A stretch of 64,000 nucleotides of DNA, taken from assembly GCA_051294375.1 (NCBI GenBank), contig JBJCIZ010000239.1, positions 2,245,476 through 2,309,475 of the forward strand, in the 5' to 3' direction. How positions within the stretch are numbered: position 1 is the stretch's first letter; each line of letters begins with the position of its first letter. The DNA comes from Paraspadella gotoi (taxonomy: Eukaryota; Chaetognatha). Below, piece by piece: positions 36,402 to 46,973 of this stretch. The position numbers and the translations under genes were made by a program. The notes under the pieces are model-generated. The model did no database searches, was not told the origin of the DNA, and saw only the letters and a list, made by a program, of their open reading frames with translations.

Positions 36402-36764
36402 TATTTAACCTCGAAGAAAGCGAAGCCTCTTGGAGTCAGGGAAACTCATCGTTTGTATCAATTAATGATCAGGAAGACTCCCCGAGGACGACTCTAAGGA
36501 CCTACAAAAGGGCAAGGACGTGAATGGAGGAAGAAGTCATCTCGTCAACCCCAACACCACCGGGATTGAGGAATCCACTGATAAATCCTCTGAGGAAATC
36601 GGACAGATTATCGAGTAGGACGTTTTCAAGCCCAGCGTATTGTACGGCGACAAGAGAAGAATTTCGTTCAATCGAAGCAGTGGCGAGAATAATTTTGAAA
36701 AAAACACAGAAAGCACAGTCAAAGCTAACGACAGAGGACATCAGAGATGGATATTGTCAATGAT
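36402..36764 (+). pseudogene. Non-LTR retrotransposon ORF1, second part
   Basis: It continues the ORF1 frame directly after the TA at 36402-36403. It has one in-frame TGA just before the ATG at 36524, then stays open (residues MEEEVISSTPTPPGL to LTTEDIRDGYCQ) to the stop at 36762-36764. The stop overlaps the ATG of ORF2 (36747), an arrangement seen in two-ORF non-LTR elements. Because of the TGA it is listed as broken. Confidence 0.6.
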
Positions 36765-38116
36765 AAGGGATCGACTATTATTCAGGTGAACACAAATGGG
36801 AACCCAACTAGATTAAGTGAACTTGTTGATTTTATCTATTCTTATAAAAACCTGCCATTGGTTTTAATGAACGATACAAGATGTGTGGATCTTGATTGTA
36901 CTATTTTTAGAGGATATAAAATTCTAGTAAGAGTGCCACTCTCTAGGGGTGCTGGAGGAGTTATCTGTCTCGTCCCGGAAAACTGGGAATTTTATCAAGT
37001 AGATTTAGAAATGAATTCGGAGATCGAATAAAGTTTGTTAATTTAAGAAGCAAAGGCAGAGAAATAAAAGAATTTATAATAGATTTAAATTGCCCTAATG
37101 AACAATGGGGCTCAAGATTTACCAATAGAAATGGAGTCAAACTTTTAGAAGTACTAAATGAATTTAACCTGGGGGTGATAAACGAATACGATGTAAATAC
37201 TTATCAGGGCTTCGATGGAAAATAACTGTGTGAGAAACATGTTGGTAGCGACCACTTAGTTATGGAGATCACATTGAATATGCCTCTCACTAGAACTGAA
37301 AAGATTTTTAAAAGGATAAATTAGGAAAAAATTGGTAAAGAACTAGAAAAAAGGAGGAGAAGTAATAGAACTGTTTAGTCAGGAAGAACTATTATTAATT
37401 GAAAATAAAATCGAGGAGAACTATGGAACTATGGTATAAAAAAATAAGAGAAACATACAGTAACGCATGGGAAAAAGTCGAACATAAACTAAAAGAAAAA
37501 AATTTAATTAAGTTACGAAACAAAGAAATTAATTCGAATACGAAGATTCCTATTAAAAATGAGAAGGAGTAAAAACATTTTGGGAGAGCTTTTGGAAAGT
37601 ATAAAGCAAATTTTAAACAAGGTTATTAGAGAAGTTAGGAGATCAATAAAAAAGATACGGAGGATTACTTTGAACGCAAGGCACGTGAACTAAATCTTAT
37701 TAAGGATTCAAGAAAGAAATGGGATTGTATTAATGAAATGATGAGGAAAGGAAGGGTCCCAACTGATTATTCGAAACTTTGCAATCAACTAGGCATTTTA
37801 TGTGAGAGTAACGAAGAGAGGGCCGAGGCGTTAGCAAAGAAAATGGACGTTTCATATGCATTTCCCTTGAACCCTTTTTTGATGATCAATTTAAAGATGA
37901 GATAAAAGCGAAAGCTGATGATTTTGTTTTTTGACGAGAGTGGGAAATATTTTCGAAAGTCGTAAAACAGCTTAAGTAGAAATCTGCAACATGGCGAAGA
38001 CGGGATTACCCACTCTCAATTAAGAAGGCTGAATCCACAATTCTCTAAAGGATTGTACGCTATTATGAAGTCATCTTTCAAACTAAATTATTTCCCAGTT
38101 AAATGCAGTTATAAAT
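36747..38116 (+). pseudogene. Non-LTR retrotransposon ORF2, AP-endonuclease region
   Basis: The first frame (36747-37031) has IIQVNTNGNPTRLSELVDFI, NDTRC and a GGVICLV segment like the N-terminal half of an APE-type endonuclease. After a frame shift near 37020 come FIIDLNCPNEQWGSRFTNRN, NEFNLGVINE and, after a stop, VGSDHLVMEI, matching the usual late endonuclease motifs (SDHL box). Further broken frames to 38.1 kb are Lys/Glu-rich linker. Endonuclease-type targets are known from Jockey, I and CR1 groups; which group this is cannot be settled. Confidence 0.75.
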
Positions 38117-39526
38117 ATGATACCCAAAAAGTGGAAACTGCAAAATTCAGTGAAAGGATTTAGATTGATTAGCCTTCTGTGCTGTGTAAGTAAATTATAT
38201 GAACGTTTCATTCGTGACTTTATTTTAAAACATATGGATGTCAAAAATATAACAAAACCAAATTCAGGCAGGCTTCTGTCGAGGACGATCCACTCAAGAA
38301 CACCTGATTAGATTGTCGGAAGACGTTGCGAGAGGCTTTCAAAAGGATAAAATAACAGTCGCAGTTTTCCACGACGTGGAAGTTGCCTTCAATAGAGTCT
38401 GGCATGACGGCTTGATTATGAAGATAGAGGAATTGGGTTTCCCAGGGAGTTTAATACGATTGATAGACTCATATCTTACAAATATATTTGTCACTGTTAA
38501 AATTGGAGATTGTAATTCGAGGAGAATTTATATGTCTTGTGGTTGTCCACAGGGAGGAATCATCTCACCGGATCTCTTTTATATTTACTAAGGCGGGCCA
38601 AAATTGAACACTTTTTATAACTTATATTTATAACTTTATAACTAATTCTCTCAAAAAAAATTTCTTTTTTCCTTCTAAATCGATTTTCAATGCAACCTTT
38701 TGAATTAGTTCATTGGGTTGTTGCACTGAAGCTTTTAAATATTTATTAATATATAACAAATGACAAAATTTTTTTTTTTTAAATTATGTTTTAAGAACGG
38801 ATTCTTTAAGAGCTTGAAAAGTTAAATGAAAGTTAGTACTACATTTTTTAAAAATTTAAACAAGAAATTGGTTAAAAAAAATAAAATCAAACTTTGTTAA
38901 TCTCTCAAACAACGAAAAAGAAAGGATAATTAGCAAAAAAAAAATTGAAAAATTTAAAAAAAAATTTAACTTTATATAGTAATAAAATAATCTTTAAAGG
39001 CTTCCGTGCGCTTATTAATGAAATAATTTTTTAAAAATATTTTTATTTTCATATTCTCTAACAGTTACTTTACCATTATTTATTTGAGAGAACTTCTAGT
39101 TTTCAACCTGTTCCGGCCTAATATTTACGTGTTTGATATTACAAGTAAGGTCCCGAAAATAGTAGAAAACAGTCAATTTGCCGATGACACAGCAAACTGG
39201 GTCACAAAAGTGTCTTTAGAGTTGTATCAATTTGAAATGAAAAGGACAATGGACGCCATCCAAAGGTGTTGTAGTAAATGGCGACTTAAGCTGGCCCCGG
39301 AAAAATGTCAGTTGATTATCTTTTCGAGAAAATGAAGAGCGCTATTTGGAAAACTTGACTTAGAATTATTTGGGGAAAAAATTGGGGTCGTACGGGAAGC
39401 AATATTTTTTGGGAGTTACTTTTGACAGTAAATTAAATTGGAACATCCACATAGATAACCTCTCTAAACAAATGATACAAAGATGTGGTGTCTTATCCAA
39501 ATTACGCTACAAATATAAATATTTAT
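38117..39526 (+). pseudogene. Non-LTR retrotransposon ORF2, reverse transcriptase region
   Basis: RT motifs appear in order: GFRLISLLCCVSKLYERFI, then (shifted frame) VAVFHDVEVAFNRVWHDGLI, then GCPQGGIISPDLF up to 38588. After a 532-bp insertion the frame continues to SQFADDTANW (catalytic FADD) and LAPEKCQLIIF (39335), and after a frame shift FGVTFDSKLNWNIHIDNL. Removing 38589-39120 plus one copy of ATATTTAC leaves a continuous frame across the junction. The element runs into a TRIM insertion at 39531 and about 30 bases more remain after it (43398-43427). It has several stops and shifts and is inactive. Confidence 0.85.
38589..39120. mobile_element. 532-bp hAT-like MITE inside the RT domain
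   Basis: Flanked by an exact 8-bp duplication ATATTTAC (38581-38588 and 39121-39128). The ends are imperfect inverted repeats: TAAGGCGGGCCAAAATTGAA at the left and, in reverse complement, TAGGCCGGAACAGGTTGAA at the right. A second matching block (TTCTCTCAAA) lies about 60 bases in on the left and 35 on the right. It is AT-rich with no coding capacity. Confidence 0.85.
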
Positions 39527-41164
39527 GTAGTATGGTGGACTAAAATCCACCAACCGTTCATCAGCGGCCATTGGTGCCGGAGGCAAGTCATTCGCATCCC
39601 AACCCAAAAGTCCGGGGTTCTAGCCCGGTGGTCGCCTAGCAGTTAAGAGGGACGGGGCGCTTAACCCACCTGTAACACGGTGTTACAGCCTGGTCAGAAG
39701 CTCAGGGACTGCTTATATTGAACGGTTCTGTCACTAACACATAACAATTATTACTGTCTCTTCATTGGTGAGCCCGACTTCCGAACACAACAGCAACAAC
39801 AACACTTTCAGGCGACATATCTCAACCTGGCGATTCACTTTCCGCCCACAACACATCAGGTGACATGCCTCAACTTGGTGACGAACTTTCTACCAACAAC
39901 AACAATTCACTGAAGAGACGCAACAGACTTCTCCCTACGGGAGGGGGGATGTATGGTGGACTAAAATCCACCAACCGTTCATCAGCGGCCATTGGTGCCA
40001 GAGGCAAGTCATTCGCCGCCCAACCCAAAGGTCCAGGGTTCTAGCCCGGTGATCGCCTCGCAATGAAGAGGGACGGGGCGCTTAACCCGCCTGTTACACG
40101 GTGTTACAGCCTGATCCGAAGCTCAGGGACTGCTTATATTGAACGGTTTTGTCACTAACACAACAATAATTATAATATCGTCACGCATAAAACGGGGTAA
40201 ATCTTTTCTCAATCGAGTAAACAAAAATATTTCGGAATGTTCTTTACAGTTTTTTTTAAATTTTAGATTTTTTTTTTCAGAATTTCTTTTTCTATATTTT
40301 TTTCCTTTAATTTTTTTTTAAAAGAATTAATTCCTAATTACTAAGGTAGGGATTAGCAGTATTCGACGAAATTTTTATTTTTCTATCGGCCGAAAAATAA
40401 TAGGGAATTTGATTCCAAAAAACAAGGCTTTTTGAAATATTTACTGTATGGAAAATACTAAAAAGAAAAATTTTCTTTTTTAAATCTAGGTACTGTAAGG
40501 GTAAGTCTAACTAAAAACCGAAAAATAATTTTTTAAATAATAAAAATATTGGAATAGTACAGAAAGCATTTTTTCTTTTTATTGTTGCGCAAAAACTAGG
40601 CTTTCCTCGCAAAACCTCTGGTTACAGGAGATGCAAATGGATTTTCTCTCAACAAATTGGTCATTCTTGATTCCCAAAAATGATGCGCAAAAATGCGCCA
40701 GCAGCAGTTCTGGCGATAGTCATTTTATATCATCTTCCTATTGTATATTAAGGCCTATGAATCATCAATACATATGAAACTGATATAATATATTATTATG
40801 ATCTTAAGATTTATTATGCCTTTTTCTGCTTACAAAAATTCCTCCTTTGCAAAATATACTTGATACTATAATTATTATAATGGGTAATATCTTTATTTAT
40901 AGTCTTTTTTAACTAAGTTCAAATATAAACCTAAAGAGCCATTGTTTATCCACAATTTCTGATACTTTTAATAAAATTGATCCACTGACTTTTTACGTGG
41001 TGTATCTTTGTTTCTTTTTATCTATGATTTGAGATTTATTTTCGGTATTCGTTTTTTCTTTGATTTTAAAGAATCAAAACCGAAAATAATCGACTTAGAA
41101 TCGGAGATTGTATAAAAATAAAAGAAAAAAGAAAAGGGAGGAAAGGGAAAGAGATAAAGTGACG

Positions 41165-41600
41165 CAGTTTTACGTCAATTTACGCCATTCTACGCCAAAG
41201 CATCTTAACTTAATAGTTTATTTGGAAAATGAAAAAAGTTTTTATGCCACAAAATTAAATGATATTAATATGGTTTTCTGTTTATTTTACGACCATTCTA
41301 CGACAAACCTGTATAAAAAAGGCCGGGAAATATTTAAATCAACTTAACTGAGTAGTTTTTACTAGAAAATAACAAAAAGTTTTTACGCCACAGAGTTAGA
41401 TAATATTTATATCGTTTTTGTTCATTTTACGCCATTCTACGCCACATCTGTATGAAAAAGGCCGGATAATCTTTTAAACCACTTAACCGAATAGCTTTTA
41501 CTAGAAAATAATCAGAAAGTCTTTACGTCACATCATGAATCATATTAAACGGTTTTACCTTCATTTCACGCCATTTTACGCCACAATTCTTTTCCAAATT
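41165..41600. repeat. Tandem repeat of ~110-140 bp units (TTTACGCCATTCTACGCC)
   Basis: Four units start near 41173, 41287, 41425 and 41567, each with TTTACGCCATTCTACGCCA or a variant. Most are followed by GTATAAAAAAGGCCGG, CACTTAACYGAATAG, TTTTACTAGAAAATAA and GTTTTTACGCCACA. They are diverged from one another. Scattered GGCGTAAAT words continue to about 41890. No protein is encoded. Confidence 0.75.
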
Positions 41601-42148
41601 TTAAATATAAACATTTACACTTATTTAACAAGATATATTTTAAAAATGTTTTTGGAAAAATCATTAACGCCACATATGTAACTAGGAAATAATACGTTTT
41701 GGCGTAGTTTTTACGCCACCAGCGCCAACAAACACGTAAAAAAAAAGAAATCAAATCTGAATCCAATATTACTATGTATTATTAATTTAAAAAAAAACGT
41801 TTTCAAAAATTTTTGTTGAATATCCTTGAGAGCAGAAAGGAGGCAGAAACGTTACTCCAAATTGACGTAAATCATTTGGCGTAAATCAAATATTTAAAAG
41901 TCAAACTTGGAATTAACGATTAAAGTACACTTCGTTAGGCTTAATATAAGGTTTAAAACCATTGAATGAAGAAAATCAGTATTTTTAAAATTTTTGTGCA
42001 ATACCCTAACTAAGGCTTTTAATAAATAATCTATACAAAATATCGAGAATGGTTTATTTCTTTAAACCTTTCATTCAAAATTCAAGTCATTGCTATGGTA
42101 AGAAAGAAAGAATAAGAGGAGGATGAAGCAGATGAGTAGGGTGAAAAT

Positions 42149-42149
42149 C

Positions 42150-42182
<33 letters not shown>

Positions 42183-42195
42183 GAGAAAGAAAAGA
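42149..42195. repeat. GA-rich microsatellite
   Basis: A GA tract with AAAGAG interruptions. Minus-strand Leu-Ser-Phe frames over it are artefacts. Confidence 0.85.
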
Positions 42196-42449
42196 AGAGT
42201 GTGGCAGTTATTAAAGAGACAAAGTTTGGAGAGAGGTCGTATGTTGATGCAGTCACAAGAGACTCTCAACAGAGTTAGCACTCTTTGCAGGTATAGTTGC
42301 CGCCGTCAAACCAGTCATCAGAATATTCGGAGAATCTAAAATTTATGATAAAAAGACAGATAAATCAAAAAAGAAAAGTAAAAACAGTTAAATTCTTTCT
42401 TAAGGATTTTCAAGAAGACGGTTCTCATTTCGTGCGGGCCATACCGTGA

Positions 42450-43215
42450 GACATATCCATGAATTTCAGTAACCAGTTGAAAGGTGGGAGTCTACGTCGT
42501 TCTTAGAAATCGAGGAAGACTTTTTCAATGGAGATTTTTGCTAAAATCTGACTACCAAACAATGTCAACGCCCCTGGGGAAAATTCAGTTAAAAAATAGA
42601 TGTAAAAATACTCGATTCCAATCCTGTTGCATCTGAAGGGCTCACATTTTTTTTCTCTTGACAAATAACCATCATTTTGACATCAAACAATCAAATTCAA
42701 ATGGACTGGTCCGCTCGGGAAAATATTTTCGACACAATTTTTATATATAAAATAAAGGGATTTCTCAATTTCAATACAATGTCAACGCATTTAACATATG
42801 TTGTGATTTTACAATAAACTTCAAATTCAGGAATCCGATAGCCATATGTCTGAAGGGCTCTCAAAATTTTTCTTTACATTTTATTTATTTATTTTAATAT
42901 GATACGATCATGGTAAAGTGAATTAGTCCATTTTGGTGAAATTTTTATTTAAAGTAAAAGTAAAAGAGGAGCGAACGATTGGAATTCTAAGAGTTTTCAA
43001 CCGGGAGTGAGATTCGGGAAAAATCTTCTATGGCGAAAATCTTCCGAAGAAGGGGTGGATTTTCCGAAGATTTTGGTTAATATTTTTTATATTTATGATC
43101 GGATTTTTTTAAAACTTAACAATAGCAATATTACCATCATTCTACATTGGTCGGTAAAAGAATATATTAAAAAAACCTCTGGCTTTTTTCGTCAGAGCTT
43201 AGTCCTATGAAAGGT
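42450..43215. repeat. ~750-bp repeat, inverted relative to 28010-28810
   Basis: Reverse-complement partner of 28010-28810 (for example GTCGTTCTTAGAAATCGAGG near 42497 and CGTCAGAGCTTAGTCCTATG near 43190). It lies inside the 3.2-kb TIR element. The two copies are about 14 kb apart in opposite orientation. Confidence 0.75.
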
Positions 43216-43427
43216 CTTTTCATCCTCTTGAATTCGCCGTATGCGAACAAAAAATTTGATCAGGGAAAATTAATAAAACGAAGAAAAGATAACTTAATTC
43301 GCAAATTCCAACGCGGTAAACGTTAAAACTATTCCTTTTCGGTTTTACCCTGTTTTATGCGTGATGTAATATTATATTAAATATAATAATCTCTTCAGTA
43401 GTAATATTATGTAGATATGTCGCTCCG

Positions 43428-43437
43428 NNNNNNNNNN
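43428..43437. other. Assembly gap (10 N) in the gypsy 3' LTR
   Basis: Ten Ns lie a few bases into what should be the 3' LTR of the gypsy element. The sequence on the far side belongs to the TRIM / non-LTR remnant, so most of the LTR is probably missing. Confidence 0.9.
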
Positions 43438-46400
43438 CGATCGAATCCTACATCCCCCCCAGACGAGGAAACGGAAGGAGACGAGGAAACTGTTTCTTCA
43501 CGGTTGGGCTCCACTTCGTTGTTTTGGTGGAGGATGTGCCGCAAGACCGCGCTATAATCTGGTCGTGTCGCGGCGTTGGCGCCTGGACGACAACAGGCAT
43601 CCGAAGGTTTCACTCTTGGGAATGGACGAAGGCCAGAACGGCGGCGTTGTCGGGGCGTTGGCGTTTCGCAACTGGGCGTCGACGGACCTGGGGACCGGGG
43701 AGACGTTTCTGCATGTCCGGTTGTAATAGGAGGCATTGACGCTGGAGTGGGTGCGGCCGGAACTGATTCGTTTTGCTCTTCGCCGCTGTTTTCTGTTGTT
43801 TCGACGCGAATTGGCGCCGGCAAAGGGCGGCGACGACCTCGGCGATTTCTCGATTCAACATGGCGAGGCGACGGAGGCGGAAGCGGCGGCGCCTGCGGTC
43901 CGGGAGGTTCCTCGTCTTCCAATGAGTCGTCGCAGACATTGGCGGGTTTTATTCGGGAAATAGCGACGGTCTCAATGCCTCTGCCGGGGATGTCGATTTT
44001 AAAGTTTAGATTGTCTCGCGCTGTGACACGGAAGGGGCCTTCGTAAGGGGCGGTGAGAGGCGGGTTAATGCCACCGCGCCGGATGAAGACATGTGTGGAC
44101 GTGGCTAGACTCTCTGGGAGATGTACCCGAGGTATTCGATGACTGCTGGTTGGCGCCGGTTGAAGGCGCTCTACTTCAAGGCGGAGCTCGTCTCTAAGGC
44201 GTTGGCGAGCTGCTCGTTCCTCCTCTGCAGATTGGCTCGGGCCAAGGACGTCGCCAGGCACCGTGAGGGCGTCTCCATAGACTAATTGTGCTGGGGAGGC
44301 GCCCACGTCTGGCTTAATGGTGGTGCGGATGGCTAGAAGCGCTGAGGGAAGTCGCCAGTACCAACCATTGGGATTGTCCGTGGCAATTGCGATGAGCGAC
44401 TCCTTCAGTCGGCGATGGAACCGCTCGACCAGTCCGTTGGCTTCTGGATGATAGGCTGCCGTCAAATGGAGTTGACAATCCCACGTTTTGGCGAGCTGTC
44501 TCCAGATCGTTGACGAAAATTGGGAGCCACGGTCCGTCGTGATTTCTGCAGGGATGCCGAATGTCGCGACCCAGTGATGTGCAAAGGCATCGGCGACAGT
44601 GGCCGCCGTAATGTCCTTAATCGGGACTGCCATTGGCCATCTTGTAAACCTGTCAACGGCAGTGAGAAGGTAGGTGAAGCCATTTGACGAAGGCATTTTG
44701 ACCAGGTCCACATTTACATGCTGGAAGCGGCGCGGTGGAACGCTGAATTCGCCGATTTCTGGGATAATGTGGCGCGTCACCTTGGCGCGTTGACAGGCGA
44801 CGCACTCACGCGCCCATCGCGTCACATCTGCACGCATCGATGGCCAAACAAATTTCTCGGCCACGGCGTCTCGCGTTCGCGCGACGCCCGGGTGGCCGAG
44901 TTCGTGGATCGTCTTGAAGACTTTGCGGCGCCATGCCTCCGGAACAAAGGGTCTTGGCGGGCCGTTGGAGAGATCCACTACGATGGATTCGTTGCCGAGT
45001 TGAATTCGACGGAAGTGTAGTCCCGTTGCTGGATCCTGTAAGAGCCGACAAAAATCTCGGTCTAGGGGCTGTTGGCGTGCCATTTCACGAAGGTCGATGC
45101 CTTGGTGCTGCACAGCAGATGCGACAAGGGCAAAATGCTCCGACTTCTCTGCGCTCAGGGGCTTGCTAGAAATGTCGGAGCCCTGATTCGGGCGTGATAG
45201 GGCATCGGCCACGACGTTGGCCTTTCCTTCGACGTGGCGGATGTCCGTCGTATATTCGGCGATGGCCGAGAGCTGGAATGTGTGACGGGCTGTTTGGGGT
45301 TCCGTCTTTTTGTGGAGCGCGTGAATCAAACTCATATGGTCGGTATACAAAACGAAAGCGCGCCCTTCCAGCCAGGGGCGGAAATGCCTGACAGCCCTAA
45401 AGGCGCCGTACAACTCCCTGTCAAAGGGCGGCCACTTCCGTTGGGCGTCGCTCAACTTGGCAGAGAAAAAGGCTAGCGGTTCCCAGCCTTGCGGTCCTCG
45501 CTGCTCCAGCACTGCTCCTACAGCATGGTCGGATGCGTCAGTAGTCAATGAGAGTGAGGCGCCGGTTTTTGGATGACGAAGGAGGACGGCATTCGCCAAG
45601 GCCTCTTTGACGGCGTCGAATCCTTGTTGGCACTCTGATGACCAATCGAGGCGGCGCGGTTTGCCTTTGAGGGCATCATAGAGTGGCGTCGCGTGGTGCG
45701 CTACTCTTGGAATGAATCTTCTGTAGTAGTTGACCATTCCAAGGAAACGCTGCAGTTCCTTGACGGTCGTTGGTGCTGTGGTTTGCCGCAGGGCGTCAAC
45801 CCGCTGGGGAAGTGGCTTCACGCCACTCGCGTCGACATGGTAGCCAAGAAACTCCAGTGACTCTTGGCCGAGAATGCATTTTTTCCGGTTGATCACCAGA
45901 CCATTCTCTTGCAGAGCCTCGAAGACCTCCTCCAGATCCTTTGAGTGCTGCTCGTCATCCTCGCTTGCCACAAGGATGTCGTCCAGATAGACATAAACCC
46001 GTGGTAAACCGCCGAGTATCTCATCCATCAACCGCTGAAAGTCTTGGCCAGCGTTTTTTAACCCAAAGGGTGTCCTTAGAAAAACGTACAGGCCAAACGG
46101 TGTGATAACCGCCGTCTTGGGGACGTCCTCGGTTGCCACCGGGATCTGGTGGTAACCTTTGAGTAGGTCAATCTTCGAGAAAACGTTCTTTCCATTCAGC
46201 TGGGCGTTGAAATCCGCCAGTAATTTCACCGGGTATCGGTCCGGGATCGTCTGAGCGTTTAACTGACGATAATCGCCGCAAACACGCCATCCTCCGTCTC
46301 CCTTGGGGACACAGTGCAGGGGCGATGACCATGGGCTCTTGGCCCGAACAGCGACTCCAAGCTCCACCATTTTGTCCAGTTCTGCCTTCGCGACCGCTAA

Positions 46401-46973
46401 TTTCTCTGGTGAAAGGCGACGTGCGCGTGCCTGACACGGGCGACCTTGCGTCGTAATATAATGGCGGATCCCATGCTTGGGTTCTTTTATTTCAAAGGTC
46501 GGCGTACACAAGGCAGGATAGCGGTCTAGCAATTTATAAAACTGATTGTCCTGACCTGCGAAATGGACATGGGAGGCGGTTTGGCCATATGCTCGGGCGC
46601 AAGCGATCGTCGAATAGTCTTTGAGATCAAGAAGCAAACCATCTCGGTGGTTGGGGGCGAGGAAGTATTGGGCGAGAAAGTCGGCGCCTAAAATACTTTG
46701 CGTCACGTCTGCTACTAGAACCTCGAAAGGGAAACGTCTGGGACCGAGAGTAATATTTTTGGTAACAGTTCCAAAACAAGCAATGGGTGTACCATTTGCG
46801 GCTTGCAGTTGCGGGCCGGAAGTGCCCGCGGCGCGTTGTTCAGGCGTGGGCGGAATTAATGAAAGCATCGCGCCTCCATCTATCAGCCACGCCCTTCCAT
46901 CGCTGGCGTCAACAACGTGGAGGAGATACGAATCTTGTGGTGAATGGTTGTCTTGGCGGGGAATGGCGTTCAC
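43438..46973 (-). CDS. Ty3/gypsy pol polyprotein (PR-RT-RH-IN), open
   Basis: One open frame of about 1,180 residues makes the enzymes for copying and inserting the element. The protease has WLIDGGA (residues 29-35; DGG where DSG or DTG is usual) and ILGADFL (94-100). The reverse transcriptase has FSKIDLLKGYHQIP (Asp 269) and YVYLDDILVAS (YLDD 329-332). RNase H has TTDAS (Asp 479), DREL (Glu 520), YTDH (Asp 545) and VVADALSR (Asp 590). The integrase has an HHCC zinc site (690-727) and core Asp 756, Asp 814 (TTDRGSQF), Glu 850 (GLVERFH), then a GPF-type module (YEGPFRV) and a Pro-rich tail. RT-RH-IN order defines Ty3/gypsy. The start is a GTG overlapping the gag stop (GTGA), so expression is probably by -1 frameshift or reinitiation. 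The true C-terminus is lost at the N run; the frame crosses the polypurine tract. Confidence 0.93.
43452..43466 (-). other. Polypurine tract and start of the gypsy 3' LTR
   Basis: On the minus strand the pol frame runs into GGGGGGGA followed by TGTAGGATTCGATCG. A G-run directly before a TG dinucleotide is the usual layout of a plus-strand primer tract and LTR start. Only about 15 bases of the LTR precede the N run. Confidence 0.6.

Larger units (their letters stand above)
40179..43366. mobile_element. 3.2-kb TIR element inside a TRIM LTR
   Basis: The ends are inverted repeats of ~23 bp with two mismatches (CGTCACGCATAAAAC at left; CATCACGCATAAAAC in reverse complement at right). TAATAT flanks both sides (40173-40178, 43367-43372); in AT-rich DNA a 6-bp match is only moderate evidence, but the TRIM LTR resumes right after it. 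The interior is AT-rich without a transposase. It contains a TTTACGCC repeat array, a GA tract and a 750-bp segment shared with 28.0-28.8 kb. Superfamily unknown. Confidence 0.7.
39531..43397 (+). mobile_element. TRIM-like element with its 3' LTR split by a TIR element
   Basis: The 5' LTR is 39531-39764 (TATGGTGGAC to CTCTTCA), followed by TTGGTGAGCCCGACTTCCGA. The interior has two ~45-base units and a polypurine tract GGGAGGGGGGATG ending at 39951. The 3' LTR begins at 39952, breaks off at 40178 and finishes with AATCTCTTCA at 43397, beyond the 3.2-kb insertion. Flanking duplications GTAG (39527-39530, 43398-43401) confirm the outer limits. This is the best-preserved copy of the family in the window. 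Confidence 0.88.

Noticed and set aside
41165-41600. CRISPR array
   Set aside because: Units are too long and diverged, there is no repeat-spacer alternation, and the setting is an animal genome.
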